From DASWTL01 sp966250385 (lineage in GTDB: Bacteria; Bacteroidota; Bacteroidia; Sphingobacteriales; Sphingobacteriaceae), in the NCBI GenBank assembly GCA_966250385.1, contig CBINHC010000009.1, forward strand, positions 131,660-195,659: a DNA stretch of 64,000 nt. The letters run 5' to 3'. Position numbers and translations under genes: made by a program. Below the pieces are notes generated by a model, which saw only the letters and a program-made list of their open reading frames with translations, did no database searches and was not told the origin of the DNA. Shown in pieces: positions 7,734 to 16,178 of the stretch; within the stretch, counting starts at the first letter, position 1; each line of letters starts with the position of its first letter.

Positions 7734-8690
7734 TCAGGCCAACTTTCGGAGCTTGCTTAAAGACAGGTCACTATGCCTGTCCCAGATCCGCCGAAGCTGT
7801 CGCTCCGATTTGAGACCACACATCGCGGCTATTTGCTCAACCGAAAGGCCAGGATTTGAAAGGATCATTCTGGCTTTTTCTACCCTGAGACGCTCAGTAT
7901 ACTGGCTTAGTGTAACCCCGGTAAGCTTCTTAAAAACACGGGTCAGATTTCTTTCACTCATGTTCGCAATCATTGAAAGGTCACCGATGGTATAGTCTTT
8001 ATCCAGGTTGTGATTGAGCCAGTCCTGCACCCGATGAATATCGCGGTTGAAATGTGAACGATATTGCAGGTAAACACTTTCCTGACCACTGGCGCCATTT
8101 CGTCTTAAATATACGATCATCTCTTTAGCTATTTCAGCGGACACCAACGGGCCGTTCCTTTCTTCCAGAATGCTAAGTGCAAGATCAATCCCTGAAGTTA
8201 CCCCGGCACTGGTCAGTATCTTCCGGTCCTCCTTGAATATAACGTTTTCAACCAGCTTAATTTGTGGAAAATCAGCCTTAAGCCGGTCGAGTAACTTCCA
8301 GTGGGTGGTACATGCCCTATCGGCGAGAAGGCCGGACTGTGCTAATAAAAAGGTCCCCGTACAGATGGCCGCAATAGTCACCCCTTTGGCATACTGACCT
8401 TTCAGCCAGGAAAACAGTGCGACTTTCCTTGTCTTAAAATCGGGGGTTTCTGTTTCAGAAAGCGAAATACCGGGAATAAATATGATGTCTTCCGGGCCCG
8501 GGTCGGCACTACAGAAGTCCTTCAAACTTTTCAGCTCAAGGTCTTGAGCCGTTGTCACCGTTTGGGAAATGGAAAGATATTCAAGCCGGTATGGGCAATT
8601 CAGCAGACCGGCTTCGTAAAATACATGGGCCGGCCCTGCAAAATCAAGTATATGAACCTGAGGAAGTAATATAAAATAGACGGTGCACAT
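7734..8690 (-). CDS. GlxA-type transcriptional regulator (DJ-1/PfpI + AraC HTH)
   Basis: 318 residues. The N-terminal ~190 residues form a DJ-1/PfpI-like domain (FAGPAHVFYEAGLLN, IIFIPGISL, then AAICTGTFLLAQSGLLADRACTTHW); the elbow Cys of ICTGTFLLA is the usual nucleophile position, but in regulators this domain serves as a sensor. The C-terminal ~100 residues are an AraC double helix-turn-helix (TIGDLSMIANMSERNLTRVFKK, then VEQIAAMCGLKSERQLRRIWDRH). Members control amino-acid, amine or aldehyde metabolism, often acting on adjacent genes; the cupin gene just downstream is the natural candidate. No metal operator is present here. Confidence 0.9.
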   Translation of the reverse strand: MCTVYFILLPQVHILDFAGPAHVFYEAGLLNCPYRLEYLSISQTVTTAQDLELKSLKDFCSADPGPEDIIFIPGISLSETETPDFKTRKVALFSWLKGQYAKGVTIAAICTGTFLLAQSGLLADRACTTHWKLLDRLKADFPQIKLVENVIFKEDRKILTSAGVTSGIDLALSILEERNGPLVSAEIAKEMIVYLRRNGASGQESVYLQYRSHFNRDIHRVQDWLNHNLDKDYTIGDLSMIANMSERNLTRVFKKLTGVTLSQYTERLRVEKARMILSNPGLSVEQIAAMCGLKSERQLRRIWDRHSDLSLSKLRKLA

Positions 8691-8770
8691 CTCAAATAAA
8701 CAAGTTTATCATTCCCTTCAGCGCCGGAGCGCGCGATAAATCACCGGTGTAGTATATACACACTTTCGCC

Positions 8771-8834
8771 AGAAATAATATACATCTCTCCGGGAATTTT
8801 ATAAAGAAGGCCGGACTCCCGGACCGTACTTTTG
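8771..8834 (+). promoter_or_regulatory. HMA-AraC-type operator and promoter 2 (TonB receptor)
   Basis: This copy faces right, matching its plus-strand gene. The -7 box TACTTTTG is at 8827-8834. Reading the minus strand, the proximal half-site TTATAAAATTCCC starts at 8804 and the distal GTATATTATTTCT at 8783, 21 bp apart; proximal start to -7 start is 23 bp. The orientation switches with the gene, which argues against chance. Confidence 0.8.
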
Positions 8835-8876
8835 GCGCATTAAATCTCTCAAGGGTAAGAAATTAAAATTAAAAAA

Positions 8877-11264
8877 ATGAACCGAAAATTACGCCTTCTC
8901 GCCTTTCTTTTGCCGGCCTTGCTGACGCTGGCCCCGATGCTTGCTGAGGCGCAGGTCAGGAAAACCAGTATGGTGACCCTAAGCGGGTACGTGAAAGACT
9001 TGTCGAATTCAGAAACCCTACCCGGGGCTGTTGTGACCATAAAGGGAACTGATTTGAAAGTCACCGCCAATTCATACGGCTTTTACTCCCTCACCCTCAC
9101 TCCCGGCGTCTACACTGCTGAAAGCCGGTACATCGGGTACAACACCAAAGTAACCACGATCGATCTGAACCGGGATAAAACGGTAAACTTCGATATGGCG
9201 GTGGCATCAACGGTCATCAAGGAAGTGGTCATTTCAGCAGAAAAGACCAACCAGAATATTCAGCACACGCAGATGGGTGCGGTTTCGGTCTCCGTAAAAT
9301 CGATCAAACAAGTACCGGCATTACTTGGGGAGGCTGATGTGGTAAGAACGATCCAGCTTCTGCCCGGGGTAAGTACCGTAGGTGAGGGCGCTCCGGGATT
9401 CAACGTACGGGGCGGCGGAATTGATCAGAACCTCATCCTGCTTGATGAAGCGCCCGTATATAACGGCTCCCATCTCCTTGGTTTCTTTTCGGTATTCAAT
9501 CCGGATGCAGTGAAAGATTTGACCCTGATGAAGAGTGAAATGCCGGCACGTTTCGGCGGCCGCCTCTCATCCCTGCTTGATGTCCGGATGAAGGAAGGAA
9601 ACTCCAAGGACTATGCTTTTGCAGGAGGCATCGGTACGATTTCAAGCCGCTTTCTGGCTGAAGGTCCCATCAAGAAAGAGAAAAGTTCATTCATCCTGGC
9701 CGGTAGAAGATCGTACGCAGACCTGTTCCTGAAATTATCGCCGGACAGCGCCCTGAACGACACCAGGGTCTACTTTTACGACCTTACTGGTAAGCTCAAT
9801 TTCTCATTATCAGGAAAAGACAAGCTGTTCATTTCCAGCTATGCCGGGCGGGATGTAAACAAGATGGGCGATGAAATGAATATGGACTGGGGAAACAGAA
9901 CAACAACTGCCCGCTGGAACCATGTCTACAATTCCAAATTATTCTCCAATTTATCAGCCATCTACTCCGATTATACCTATATGCTCGGAACATCCGGGGA
10001 CGATGCAACTTCTTTCGAATGGAAGGCCAATATCCTCGATTATACACTGAAGAACACCTGGAGCTGGTACCTGAACCCGTCGAACACCATCTTCTTTGGG
10101 GCAGAAGCTACACGTCATGATTTTAGTCCGGGAAGAGCCCGGCCAACCGGAAGCAACTCCGCCTTCAATGAGGTATACATGCCGCGCCAGAGGGCATATG
10201 ACTATGCTGCGTTCTGGGATCATGAAATGACGCTTAGCAACCTGCTTTCTTTCCAATACGGATTCCGGTATGCTGCGTTTCAGAATGTAAGTGCAGGAAA
10301 CACGACGGTTTTCGACTACATCGGAGAGAATGGCCGCCGCAAGCTTCCGGTCAACCCCAGGACATTCAAAAACGGTGAAACCATCCGTTGGTATCAGAAC
10401 CTCGAGCCACGGGCTACCGTAAAGGTGCAAACTTCTCCGGGCTCTGCGGTAAAGGCAAGCTATACCCGAACCGTACAGAACCTGCATTATGTGAGCAATA
10501 CCATGGCGGCTACTCCGCTGGACATCTACATCCCAAGCTCCTCGAACGTCAGACCTCAGCTGGCCGACCAGTTTTCAGCAGGATATTTCTATGCAGCCCC
10601 TGAAAACATCTGGGAAGCATCGGCTGAGGTATATTACCGGGATCTGAAAAACCAGATCGATTTCATCTCCGGCGCCGAACTCTTACTGAACCGCAATCTT
10701 GAAGGCGATATGTTATTCGGGAAGGGCCGGGCCTATGGATCCGAACTGTTCGTCAGAAAGAATGCGGGGCGGCTGAACGGATGGCTTAGCTACACGCTCA
10801 GCCGCACGGAGCGCAAGTTTGACGGAATCAGTAACAACCAATACTTCCCGGCGAAATATGACAAGACCCATTCACTGGCGCTGGTCGGTATCTACGAGCT
10901 TCGTCCACGGACCCTGCTTTCCGCCACCTTCAGTCTTGCTACCGGAACCCCGGTTACGTTGCCTGACTCCCGTTTCGACTTCGATGGCTACCCGGTACAG
11001 TATAATTCGTCAAACGCCAGGAATGGATTCAGACAGCCTTCCTACCACCGCCTGGATATTTCTGCCACTTTCAAGGGGAAGACCGTTCCTGACCGGAAAT
11101 ACACCAGCGAGTTTGTAGTAGGTCTCTATAATGCCCTGGGGCGGAAGAATCCCTACTCCCTGTACTTCCGTCAAAACGAAGATATTCAGACCGAAACAGA
11201 AGCAGTAAGATATGCGGTGATTGGCACTGTCGTACCTTCTGTAACATGGAATTTCAAATTTTAA
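8877..11264 (+). CDS. TonB-dependent outer-membrane receptor with CarboxypepD-like N-domain
   Basis: 795 residues. A signal peptide ends at AEAQ near residue 25. A carboxypeptidase-regulatory-like beta domain follows (residues about 33-115, LSGYVKDLSNSETLPGAVV), then the plug (about 125-240, DVVRTIQLLPGVSTVGEGAPG and FNVRGGGIDQNLILLDEAPVYN), and a 22-strand-type barrel to the C-terminal Phe (VTWNFKF). Such receptors import metal complexes or other ligands across the outer membrane using TonB/ExbBD energy. It forms a two-gene unit with the DUF4249 lipoprotein 19 bp downstream, a standard Bacteroidota pair. The promoter carries the operator shared with the copper efflux operon, so a metal-related ligand is plausible, but the sequence does not name the substrate. 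The gap 8691-8770 shows nothing else. Confidence 0.9.
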   Translation: MNRKLRLLAFLLPALLTLAPMLAEAQVRKTSMVTLSGYVKDLSNSETLPGAVVTIKGTDLKVTANSYGFYSLTLTPGVYTAESRYIGYNTKVTTIDLNRDKTVNFDMAVASTVIKEVVISAEKTNQNIQHTQMGAVSVSVKSIKQVPALLGEADVVRTIQLLPGVSTVGEGAPGFNVRGGGIDQNLILLDEAPVYNGSHLLGFFSVFNPDAVKDLTLMKSEMPARFGGRLSSLLDVRMKEGNSKDYAFAGGIGTISSRFLAEGPIKKEKSSFILAGRRSYADLFLKLSPDSALNDTRVYFYDLTGKLNFSLSGKDKLFISSYAGRDVNKMGDEMNMDWGNRTTTARWNHVYNSKLFSNLSAIYSDYTYMLGTSGDDATSFEWKANILDYTLKNTWSWYLNPSNTIFFGAEATRHDFSPGRARPTGSNSAFNEVYMPRQRAYDYAAFWDHEMTLSNLLSFQYGFRYAAFQNVSAGNTTVFDYIGENGRRKLPVNPRTFKNGETIRWYQNLEPRATVKVQTSPGSAVKASYTRTVQNLHYVSNTMAATPLDIYIPSSSNVRPQLADQFSAGYFYAAPENIWEASAEVYYRDLKNQIDFISGAELLLNRNLEGDMLFGKGRAYGSELFVRKNAGRLNGWLSYTLSRTERKFDGISNNQYFPAKYDKTHSLALVGIYELRPRTLLSATFSLATGTPVTLPDSRFDFDGYPVQYNSSNARNGFRQPSYHRLDISATFKGKTVPDRKYTSEFVVGLYNALGRKNPYSLYFRQNEDIQTETEAVRYAVIGTVVPSVTWNFKF

Positions 11265-11282
11265 CAGCTAAAGGAATACAAA

Positions 11283-12107
11283 ATGAAAAGATATCTAATT
11301 CTCCTGTTCACCATAGTCGTTTTCGCTTCATGTGAAGATGTCATCGATATGGAAGTCCAAAAAGGAAAAGATGCCCTTGTTGTCGAAGGTTGGATCACCG
11401 ATCAACCATCAGGTAACTTTGTAAAGCTTTACTACACGGTACCCTACTTCGACCGGCCGGAATATGAGGCGGTTCGCAATGCTATCGTGCAGGTATCCGA
11501 TGATGCCGGCAATACCGAAACCTTACTGGAAACCGAACCCGGGAAATATGCGATAAGCCAGCTGACCGGTGAGGTAGGAAAAACCTATACCCTTAAGATT
11601 GAGACGCCCCAGGGTAAATATCAGGCGACTGCCAACATGCAGCGGCTCAGCTGGGACATTGATTCGGTGACCTATGAGTATAAGAAAAAGTCAATGATGA
11701 CCGAAAAGGAAGGGTACTATCCGAAGCTGTATGGTAAGGAGCAGACCGGATCAGGAGACTTTCTGCTGTTAAAAATGACCAGGAATGGCGTGCCGTTAAA
11801 AAAAGGGATCGAGCTGAATCTCTTTAGTGACGAATTCGTTGACGGGAACTACATCAATGCCGCTGCGCCGTTTATCGATGAGCCGTTCAGGAAGGATGAT
11901 GTGATCCGTTATGAATTCTGGTCCCTGACCGATGACGCTTTCCGGTTTTATTCCGACCTCAAGTCACAGATGAATAACGGCGGAATGTTTGCCTCGCCCA
12001 ATAACAATACACGGACTAACCTTATTAAGACTGAGCCGGGTTCGCTGGATGTGGTCGGATATTTCGGAGCCTCAAAGGTCATGGTCATCGAAGATTCTGT
12101 AAAATAA
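11283..12107 (+). CDS. DUF4249 surface lipoprotein, TonB-receptor partner
   Basis: 274 residues with a short signal and lipobox (VVFASC) followed by EDV, the acidic context typical of Bacteroidota surface lipoproteins. The body has the DUF4249 pattern: LVVEGWITDQPSGNFVKLYYTVPYF, a beta-sandwich region with ETEPGKYAI and VGKTYTLKIETPQGKYQAT, and a C-terminal half ending in VVGYFGASKV. DUF4249 lipoproteins are encoded directly after TonB receptors and are believed to sit on or close the barrel, by analogy with SusD, though this is unproven. Start is preceded by AAAGGAAT. The gene closes the operon: a rho-independent terminator follows at once. Confidence 0.9.
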   Translation: MKRYLILLFTIVVFASCEDVIDMEVQKGKDALVVEGWITDQPSGNFVKLYYTVPYFDRPEYEAVRNAIVQVSDDAGNTETLLETEPGKYAISQLTGEVGKTYTLKIETPQGKYQATANMQRLSWDIDSVTYEYKKKSMMTEKEGYYPKLYGKEQTGSGDFLLLKMTRNGVPLKKGIELNLFSDEFVDGNYINAAAPFIDEPFRKDDVIRYEFWSLTDDAFRFYSDLKSQMNNGGMFASPNNNTRTNLIKTEPGSLDVVGYFGASKVMVIEDSVK

Positions 12108-12122
12108 AGCGCACCGCTTTGC

Positions 12123-12165
12123 AAAGCCGGGATACTCCGTATGGGTGTCCCGGCTTTTCCTTTTA
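12123..12165 (+). terminator. Rho-independent terminator after the TonB/DUF4249 pair
   Basis: Arms AAAGCCGGGA (12123-12132) and TCCCGGCTTTT (12148-12158) form a strong GC stem followed by T-rich sequence, 15 bp after the DUF4249 stop. Confidence 0.8.
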
Positions 12166-12228
12166 AGAAATTTTATAAGTCTTACCGATCGTTCTGTAAA
12201 GCCCCCTGACCTGCTGAAGGTAAATTTG
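12166..12228 (+). promoter_or_regulatory. HMA-AraC-type operator and promoter 3 (GNAT gene)
   Basis: The -7 box TAAATTTG is at 12221-12228. On the minus strand the proximal half-site TTACAGAACGATC starts at 12199 and the distal TTATAAAATTTCT at 12178, 21 bp apart. The proximal start is 22 bp from the -7 box, one less than in the other nine copies, and the proximal half-site is the least conserved, so this may be a weaker promoter. Confidence 0.65.
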
Positions 12229-12249
12229 CAACATCACCAGTTACCAGTT

Positions 12250-12906
12250 ATGCTTTACTCGATTACAAAACAAGATCACCTTCCCTCTCTGGCACCGGTC
12301 CCAGATCTGGTCATCCGGCAGTCTGAAGACCCCGAATTATTAGCCGGGATTGCCGGGTCAACATCCGATGAGGTCAAAGCGCGTTTCGCAAACCACAATC
12401 GCGCATATGTTGCCTTCTTTAAAGGCAGTCCGGCAGCATTTGGATGGCTGGCTCTTGAGAAAGCCCGGATAGGTGAGCTTAATCACGAATTTATTCTGCC
12501 GGCGCAGCATGGATATTTATGGAACTTCAGGACGCTTCCTGAATTCAAAGGAAAGGGCATATACCCACAGTTGCTGCAGTTCATTATTAATGACAACCAG
12601 GCCGCAGTCAGGAGTTACTGGATTATGCATGCACCCGAGAATGCGGCATCGAAACGCGGTATCGAGAAAGCCGGCTTCGTCTTTAAGGCCGATGTTTCGT
12701 TACTGGACGCGGAAAAAGTCATCTGCAAAGCCGAAGAACATCTCGAAGGTGAGATCATTAAGCAAACCTTCGGTTTTACACCGGTGGAGGGCAGTTTAGC
12801 ATCATGCTGGAATTGCAGCAATCCATACATCAAGAACAGGACGGCGTGCTGCTGTACCGCAAAAGGAACAGATTGCTCATTGAATGAGGTCACAGCAATC
12901 CATTAG
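12250..12906 (+). CDS. GNAT-family N-acetyltransferase with Cys-rich tail
   Basis: 218 residues from the ATG at 12250. An in-frame upstream ATG at 12145 is rejected because the promoter box lies at 12221-12228. The GNAT fold is visible: AYVAFFKGSPAAFGWLAL (strands 2-4), LWNFRTLPEFKGKGIYPQLL (motif A, with the RxxGxG-like acetyl-CoA loop in degenerate form KGKGIY), and NAASKRGIEKAGFVF (motif B). After the fold a Cys-rich tail follows (SCWNCSNPYI, then TACCCTAKGTDC) with seven Cys, which could bind a soft metal. The substrate is unknown. The 21-bp operator in front of it places this acetyltransferase among the metal-responsive genes; the tail fits that, though no published role is known to me. 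Confidence 0.7.
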   Translation: MLYSITKQDHLPSLAPVPDLVIRQSEDPELLAGIAGSTSDEVKARFANHNRAYVAFFKGSPAAFGWLALEKARIGELNHEFILPAQHGYLWNFRTLPEFKGKGIYPQLLQFIINDNQAAVRSYWIMHAPENAASKRGIEKAGFVFKADVSLLDAEKVICKAEEHLEGEIIKQTFGFTPVEGSLASCWNCSNPYIKNRTACCCTAKGTDCSLNEVTAIH

Positions 12907-13524
12907 CGTTTCCCCTTTTTGCGGAAAAAAAGGGCTGTTCAGGAAAAATAATTACCGGTTCCTCTGCGTCAGGATCCTTTATAAGCTCACGCGCGAAATT
13001 CTCCGAATTAATCTATAGACGGCCGCAAATGACGGGCGCTTCGGCGCGAGCCAGTTTACGGTGCGCAGCAACGAAGTTAATAGTTGCTGTTCTTCGGAGC
13101 GGCTCGACCACCAACATGCTGATTCAAGGGATTTACCGAAGCAGGATCGTATCCGGTTACCCAGCCTGAAACTTCAGAACAAACCTGGAGCCGGTTGTTT
13201 CAGACCGAAAAAGCGCTGTTAACCCTTTTCCGGATGATCTTTTCGCCCGCCATGGGGCGCACTTCCGGTTTGAAACCATGGCTGCTGTAGGACCCATGCA
13301 GTTTGGATCCGGAATTTGTGGGACCATGTTGAATATGAATTATGGAAAAAGCAGCAGCTGCCATGCCTGAAGAATGACACCTGCATTCATCTCCGTCTGT
13401 GGATCGTTCCGCCTCCCGCCCGTGTATTGCAGATCATCAAAACCTAATTGAAAAATCGACAAGTACCAGGGCTGACCTGTTACCTGATTTAATCACGATC
13501 GTTTAAATTGAAGGCAGCAGGCTG
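12907..13524. other. Intergenic region without a gene
   Basis: The stretch begins with a terminator-like hairpin (CCCTTTTT 12913-12920, AAAAAAAGGG 12925-12934) that probably ends the GNAT transcript and perhaps also the convergent one. The remaining ~590 bp has short open frames on both strands without recognisable domains. No repeat or half-site pair was found. Confidence 0.5.
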
Positions 13525-14040
13525 TCACCGATATGAATCTGAGGCGATAAGATTAGTCGTGGAGCTGTCGCAACCGTCATGAACCAGCGTCACCGTAATT
13601 TCATTACAACGCCAGCAGCTGCGGCAAGTTGATACATTAAATCCATTTTCCAGATATAGCTCGAGCAGTGAACTGTTTTTCATGAACACAATTGTCTCAA
13701 TCCCCCTCGGTAACGTTTCCTTTACCTTTCCGAGTAGCGTTTGTTCCAGCCGGCAATGAGAAAAACTATCAGCGATGAATATTCCGATAAGATAATTATC
13801 GAAAAACGACGCATAGCCCGCAATCTCCTCTCCCACCCTTGCTATGATGAAGCTGGCAATCGGAAACATGGTGACGGCCGTCTCATCTTTTTGATAAAGG
13901 AGCACTTTTTCGTCAAGGAACGCATTTAGCCGTCGATTGCTTCGATCAAATATTTCGAGAAGGCGCTGCAGATCGGACGAAGAAACCTCGTCTGAATAGT
14001 TCACGGACTGAAGAACAGTCTCTTCCAGTTCAAATTCCAT
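13525..14040 (-). CDS. GNAT-like protein with CxxCWxC tail
   Basis: 171 residues from the ATG at 14040 (an alternative ATG lies at 14049). The arrangement SFIIARVGEEIAGYASFFDNYLIGIFI, then LLGKVKETLP and LLELYLENGFNV follows a GNAT fold, but the acetyl-CoA loop is degenerate (FSHCRLEQTLL instead of RxxGxGxxLL), so catalysis is doubtful. The C-terminal part carries CRSCWRC and a further Cys near the end, recalling the Cys-rich tail of the GNAT protein at 12250-12906; the two may be distant paralogues. It lies 79 bp downstream of the HMA-AraC regulator gene on the same strand, most likely in one transcript driven by operator 4. Function unknown; metal-related by context only. Confidence 0.6.
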   Translation of the reverse strand: MEFELEETVLQSVNYSDEVSSSDLQRLLEIFDRSNRRLNAFLDEKVLLYQKDETAVTMFPIASFIIARVGEEIAGYASFFDNYLIGIFIADSFSHCRLEQTLLGKVKETLPRGIETIVFMKNSSLLELYLENGFNVSTCRSCWRCNEITVTLVHDGCDSSTTNLIASDSYR

Positions 14041-14119
14041 ACCGCACATATCGCGTCCCCTGACGCTCTTTTTGAGAAAAATCCCGAGGTTTGAAGGATG
14101 TAATACCGACTATAAACGA

Positions 14120-14686
14120 TTAATTTACAGGAGATTCGCCATGAGAAGACAGCATTTTCCGATAGTCCGTAGGGCTCATGGCGGTCGTAGCCTTAAACTG
14201 ACTTGACAGATGGAAAACACTGCTGTAACCGGTCAGGTAGGCAATTTCAGTTAAAGACAAACTCGTTTTCTTCAGATATTTTTTAACGCGCAGCACCCTT
14301 TCCCGAATGATATAAGACTCGAGGCTTGTACCTTCGAGCTTTGAGAAAAGCATGCTCAGCGAGCTATAGTTCTGATTAAATCGCTCTGCCAAAAACACTG
14401 AGATCTTTACCTTGTCATCTGTCCGGTTATCCAGCCATTCCCCGATGGCGCTTTTCATATCAGCGATCCGCCTTTTATCCGCGCTTTCAATGATCTGAAA
14501 ATTCAGGGAAGTTATCACGCTGTTGAGCCGGGCAGGACTGTCCAGCCTGTTCAGGCCGGCGACGGTAACTTTACCCAAACTAATGTCCAACACCGATAAG
14601 GAGAGTTCTTCAAGTGATGACTTCAGGACGGTAATACACCTGTTACATACCATTCCTTTCAATGCAAGAGTTTGAGAATCATTCAT
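14120..14686 (-). CDS. HMA-AraC transcriptional regulator (paralogue 1)
   Basis: 188 residues from the ATG at 14686; an upstream in-frame ATG (14848) would run through the promoter and operator and is rejected. The N-terminal part is an HMA-like ferredoxin fold with the metal-binding loop GMVCNRC, followed by ISLGKVTVAG, the strand pattern of copper chaperones. The C-terminal ~100 residues are an AraC double HTH (SLTEIAYLTGYSSVFHLSSQFKATTAMSPTDYRK). This design suggests a cytoplasmic Cu(I)/Ag(I)-type sensor, although the family is hardly characterised. The gene's own promoter carries a perfect 16-bp direct repeat with 21-bp spacing, so it is probably autoregulated. It sits directly after the copper operon, and the GNAT-like gene follows it. 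Confidence 0.85.
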   Translation of the reverse strand: MNDSQTLALKGMVCNRCITVLKSSLEELSLSVLDISLGKVTVAGLNRLDSPARLNSVITSLNFQIIESADKRRIADMKSAIGEWLDNRTDDKVKISVFLAERFNQNYSSLSMLFSKLEGTSLESYIIRERVLRVKKYLKKTSLSLTEIAYLTGYSSVFHLSSQFKATTAMSPTDYRKMLSSHGESPVN

Positions 14687-14703
14687 GACGTAAAACTTTA
14701 CGC

Positions 14704-14767
14704 CAAAATTGCATAAGAGCAGCGCTTCCCGGCTTATAAAATTCCTGATAAAACTTATAAAATTCCT
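14704..14767 (-). promoter_or_regulatory. HMA-AraC-type operator and promoter 4 (regulator gene)
   Basis: The half-sites here are identical: CTTATAAAATTCCTGA at 14733-14748 and again at 14754-14769, 21 bp apart. The -7 box is CAATTTTG (14711-14704), one mismatch from TAnnTTTG, with the usual 23-bp spacing to the proximal start (14734). The predicted leader is only about 14 nt. This copy is probably closest to the optimal operator. Confidence 0.8.
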
Positions 14768-14816
14768 GAAAGCGACACACAGCTCAGGGTATTCCCCAAA
14801 CCATGTGTCGAAGAAA

Positions 14817-15020
14817 TCAAAGCCTGGAGCCTGAGAAGCCGGCCTCACGAAGCGTGTTGATCACTTCATCCTCCGGATATCCGACCACTTCCAGGACTTT
14901 CTCCGGTACTTTCAGGTCAACTTCCCAGTTGTCTTCTCCGAATTTCGAGTTCAGGGCCGGGGAGATCCTGGCTAAGCAGCCTTCGCATTTGATGTTGGTT
15001 TTGAGTTTTACTACCTCCAT
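14817..15020 (-). CDS. HMA-domain copper chaperone (CopZ-like)
   Basis: A 67-residue stand-alone heavy-metal-associated domain: VVKLKTNIKCEGCLARISPAL has the CxxC loop (CEGC) that binds Cu(I) by two thiolates, followed by the strands WEVDLKVPEKVLEV and the helix VINTLREAGFSG. It would carry copper in the cytoplasm to the CopA ATPase two genes upstream. It begins 61 bp after the 2Fe-2S reductase stop and is the last gene of the copper operon; the next gene, the HMA-AraC regulator, has its own promoter. The size and loop are typical of the family; only the metal preference is inferred. Confidence 0.85.
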   Translation of the reverse strand: MEVVKLKTNIKCEGCLARISPALNSKFGEDNWEVDLKVPEKVLEVVGYPEDEVINTLREAGFSGSRL

Positions 15021-15080
15021 GGTGTTATATAAATTAAAATTAGTTTACATGTTTGACTGCGCGCCCACAGGCACGCCCGT

Positions 15081-16178
15081 TCAGCCTGACAGGACATCGA
15101 TGGTAACGCCGTCGTCGTGCGGAAACGCCTGACAGAGAAGAACCAGGTTATCTTTGACATCCGTCTCGGTTAATGCGTAATTCCGCTCCATTTTTACGGT
15201 ACCGGAGATACACCGGGCCCAGCATGTTCCACAGGTACCGGCCGAGCATGATGCTTTCAACGGCAATCCATGACGTAATGCAGCTTGAAGGATAGTATCC
15301 CCCGGCAATACGGATATCAGCGTGCTTACAGTTACCACTTGGTCATTTGCTTCTTCGGTATAGCTCGAAGCATCTTCCTGCCAGTTGATCAGCACTTCAT
15401 AAGCCCTGTCCGGTGCCGCGGATACCGGATCTTTAGCGGGCTGGTGATGAAACGACTCGGTGATCACATGTTCTTCCGGTATGCCCAGACTCGCTAACAC
15501 ACCTAAATAGAGCTCGGTGAGGCTCTGGGGACCGCATACAAAATAGTATGCGTCGGTATACTGCGCTACCATTTCCTTCAATAGCTTTTTTACCACCAGC
15601 CGGCTCAATCTTCCCCTGATTACCCGATCAGAAAGAATGGCTTCCCCGGCGGTCTCAGAAGACAAAACGTGCACAAGCTGGAGTTCACCGGATGCCGCCA
15701 GCCTGGATAAACCATCGCTGAATATGACATCCCCGGCAGTCCGGTTTGCGTTTATAAGGTGTCTTTTTCGGACAGCCACGTCCTTTTCCCGCAGGAGTGA
15801 GTACATGGGGGAAATCCCGCTGCCGCCGGCAAGAAACACCAGTTCAGCTTTTTCGGGTATTTCCGCGGGCATAATGAAGTTTCCAAAAGGTCCTTCCACC
15901 TTCACCACGCCTATTTCCCTCCAGTGGTCGACCAGATAGTTGCTCATCATACCCTGGGGCACCCTTTTTACGGTGATCGATGGGTACCTGTCAGAAGGGG
16001 CAGAAGAAAGGGAGTAGGACCGGCTTACAGGGTCATTTCCAACCGAAACCGTGATATTAATGAACTGGCCAGCCAAAAAGCCGAAAACTTCACCTCCGGT
16101 GTCGAATTCCATCGTGATGGTATCATTTGTCTCAACCATTACGTTCCTGACAGTCCAGAAATAGGGTCCCCTTTTCAT
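15081..16178 (-). CDS. Ferredoxin-NAD(P) reductase with C-terminal 2Fe-2S domain
   Basis: 365 residues, a PaaE/HmpX-like electron-transfer protein. The FAD domain (residues about 1-100) has SRSYSLSS (the RxYS flavin motif); the NAD(P) domain (about 105-225) has LVFLAGGSGISPMYSLL and YYFVCGPQSL; after a linker a plant-type ferredoxin (about 280-365) carries Cx4Cx2Cx29C, CSAGTCGTC followed by LVLLCQA. Start codon ATG overlaps the stop of CopA (TAATG), implying translational coupling. Its place inside a copper operon is unusual; it may supply electrons to reduce Cu(II) or disulfides, or repair metal-damaged clusters. This role is inference; the domain assignment is firm. Confidence 0.85.
   Translation of the reverse strand: MKRGPYFWTVRNVMVETNDTITMEFDTGGEVFGFLAGQFINITVSVGNDPVSRSYSLSSAPSDRYPSITVKRVPQGMMSNYLVDHWREIGVVKVEGPFGNFIMPAEIPEKAELVFLAGGSGISPMYSLLREKDVAVRKRHLINANRTAGDVIFSDGLSRLAASGELQLVHVLSSETAGEAILSDRVIRGRLSRLVVKKLLKEMVAQYTDAYYFVCGPQSLTELYLGVLASLGIPEEHVITESFHHQPAKDPVSAAPDRAYEVLINWQEDASSYTEEANDQVVTVSTLISVLPGDTILQAALRHGLPLKASCSAGTCGTCWARCISGTVKMERNYALTETDVKDNLVLLCQAFPHDDGVTIDVLSG

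Noticed and set aside
15024..15057. TTATATAAATTAA and TTACATGTTTGAC 21 bp apart before the HMA chaperone gene
   Set aside because: The spacing fits, but no TAnnTTTG-like box lies 23 bp downstream; that position falls inside the coding sequence. The AT-rich leader makes the match likely by chance.
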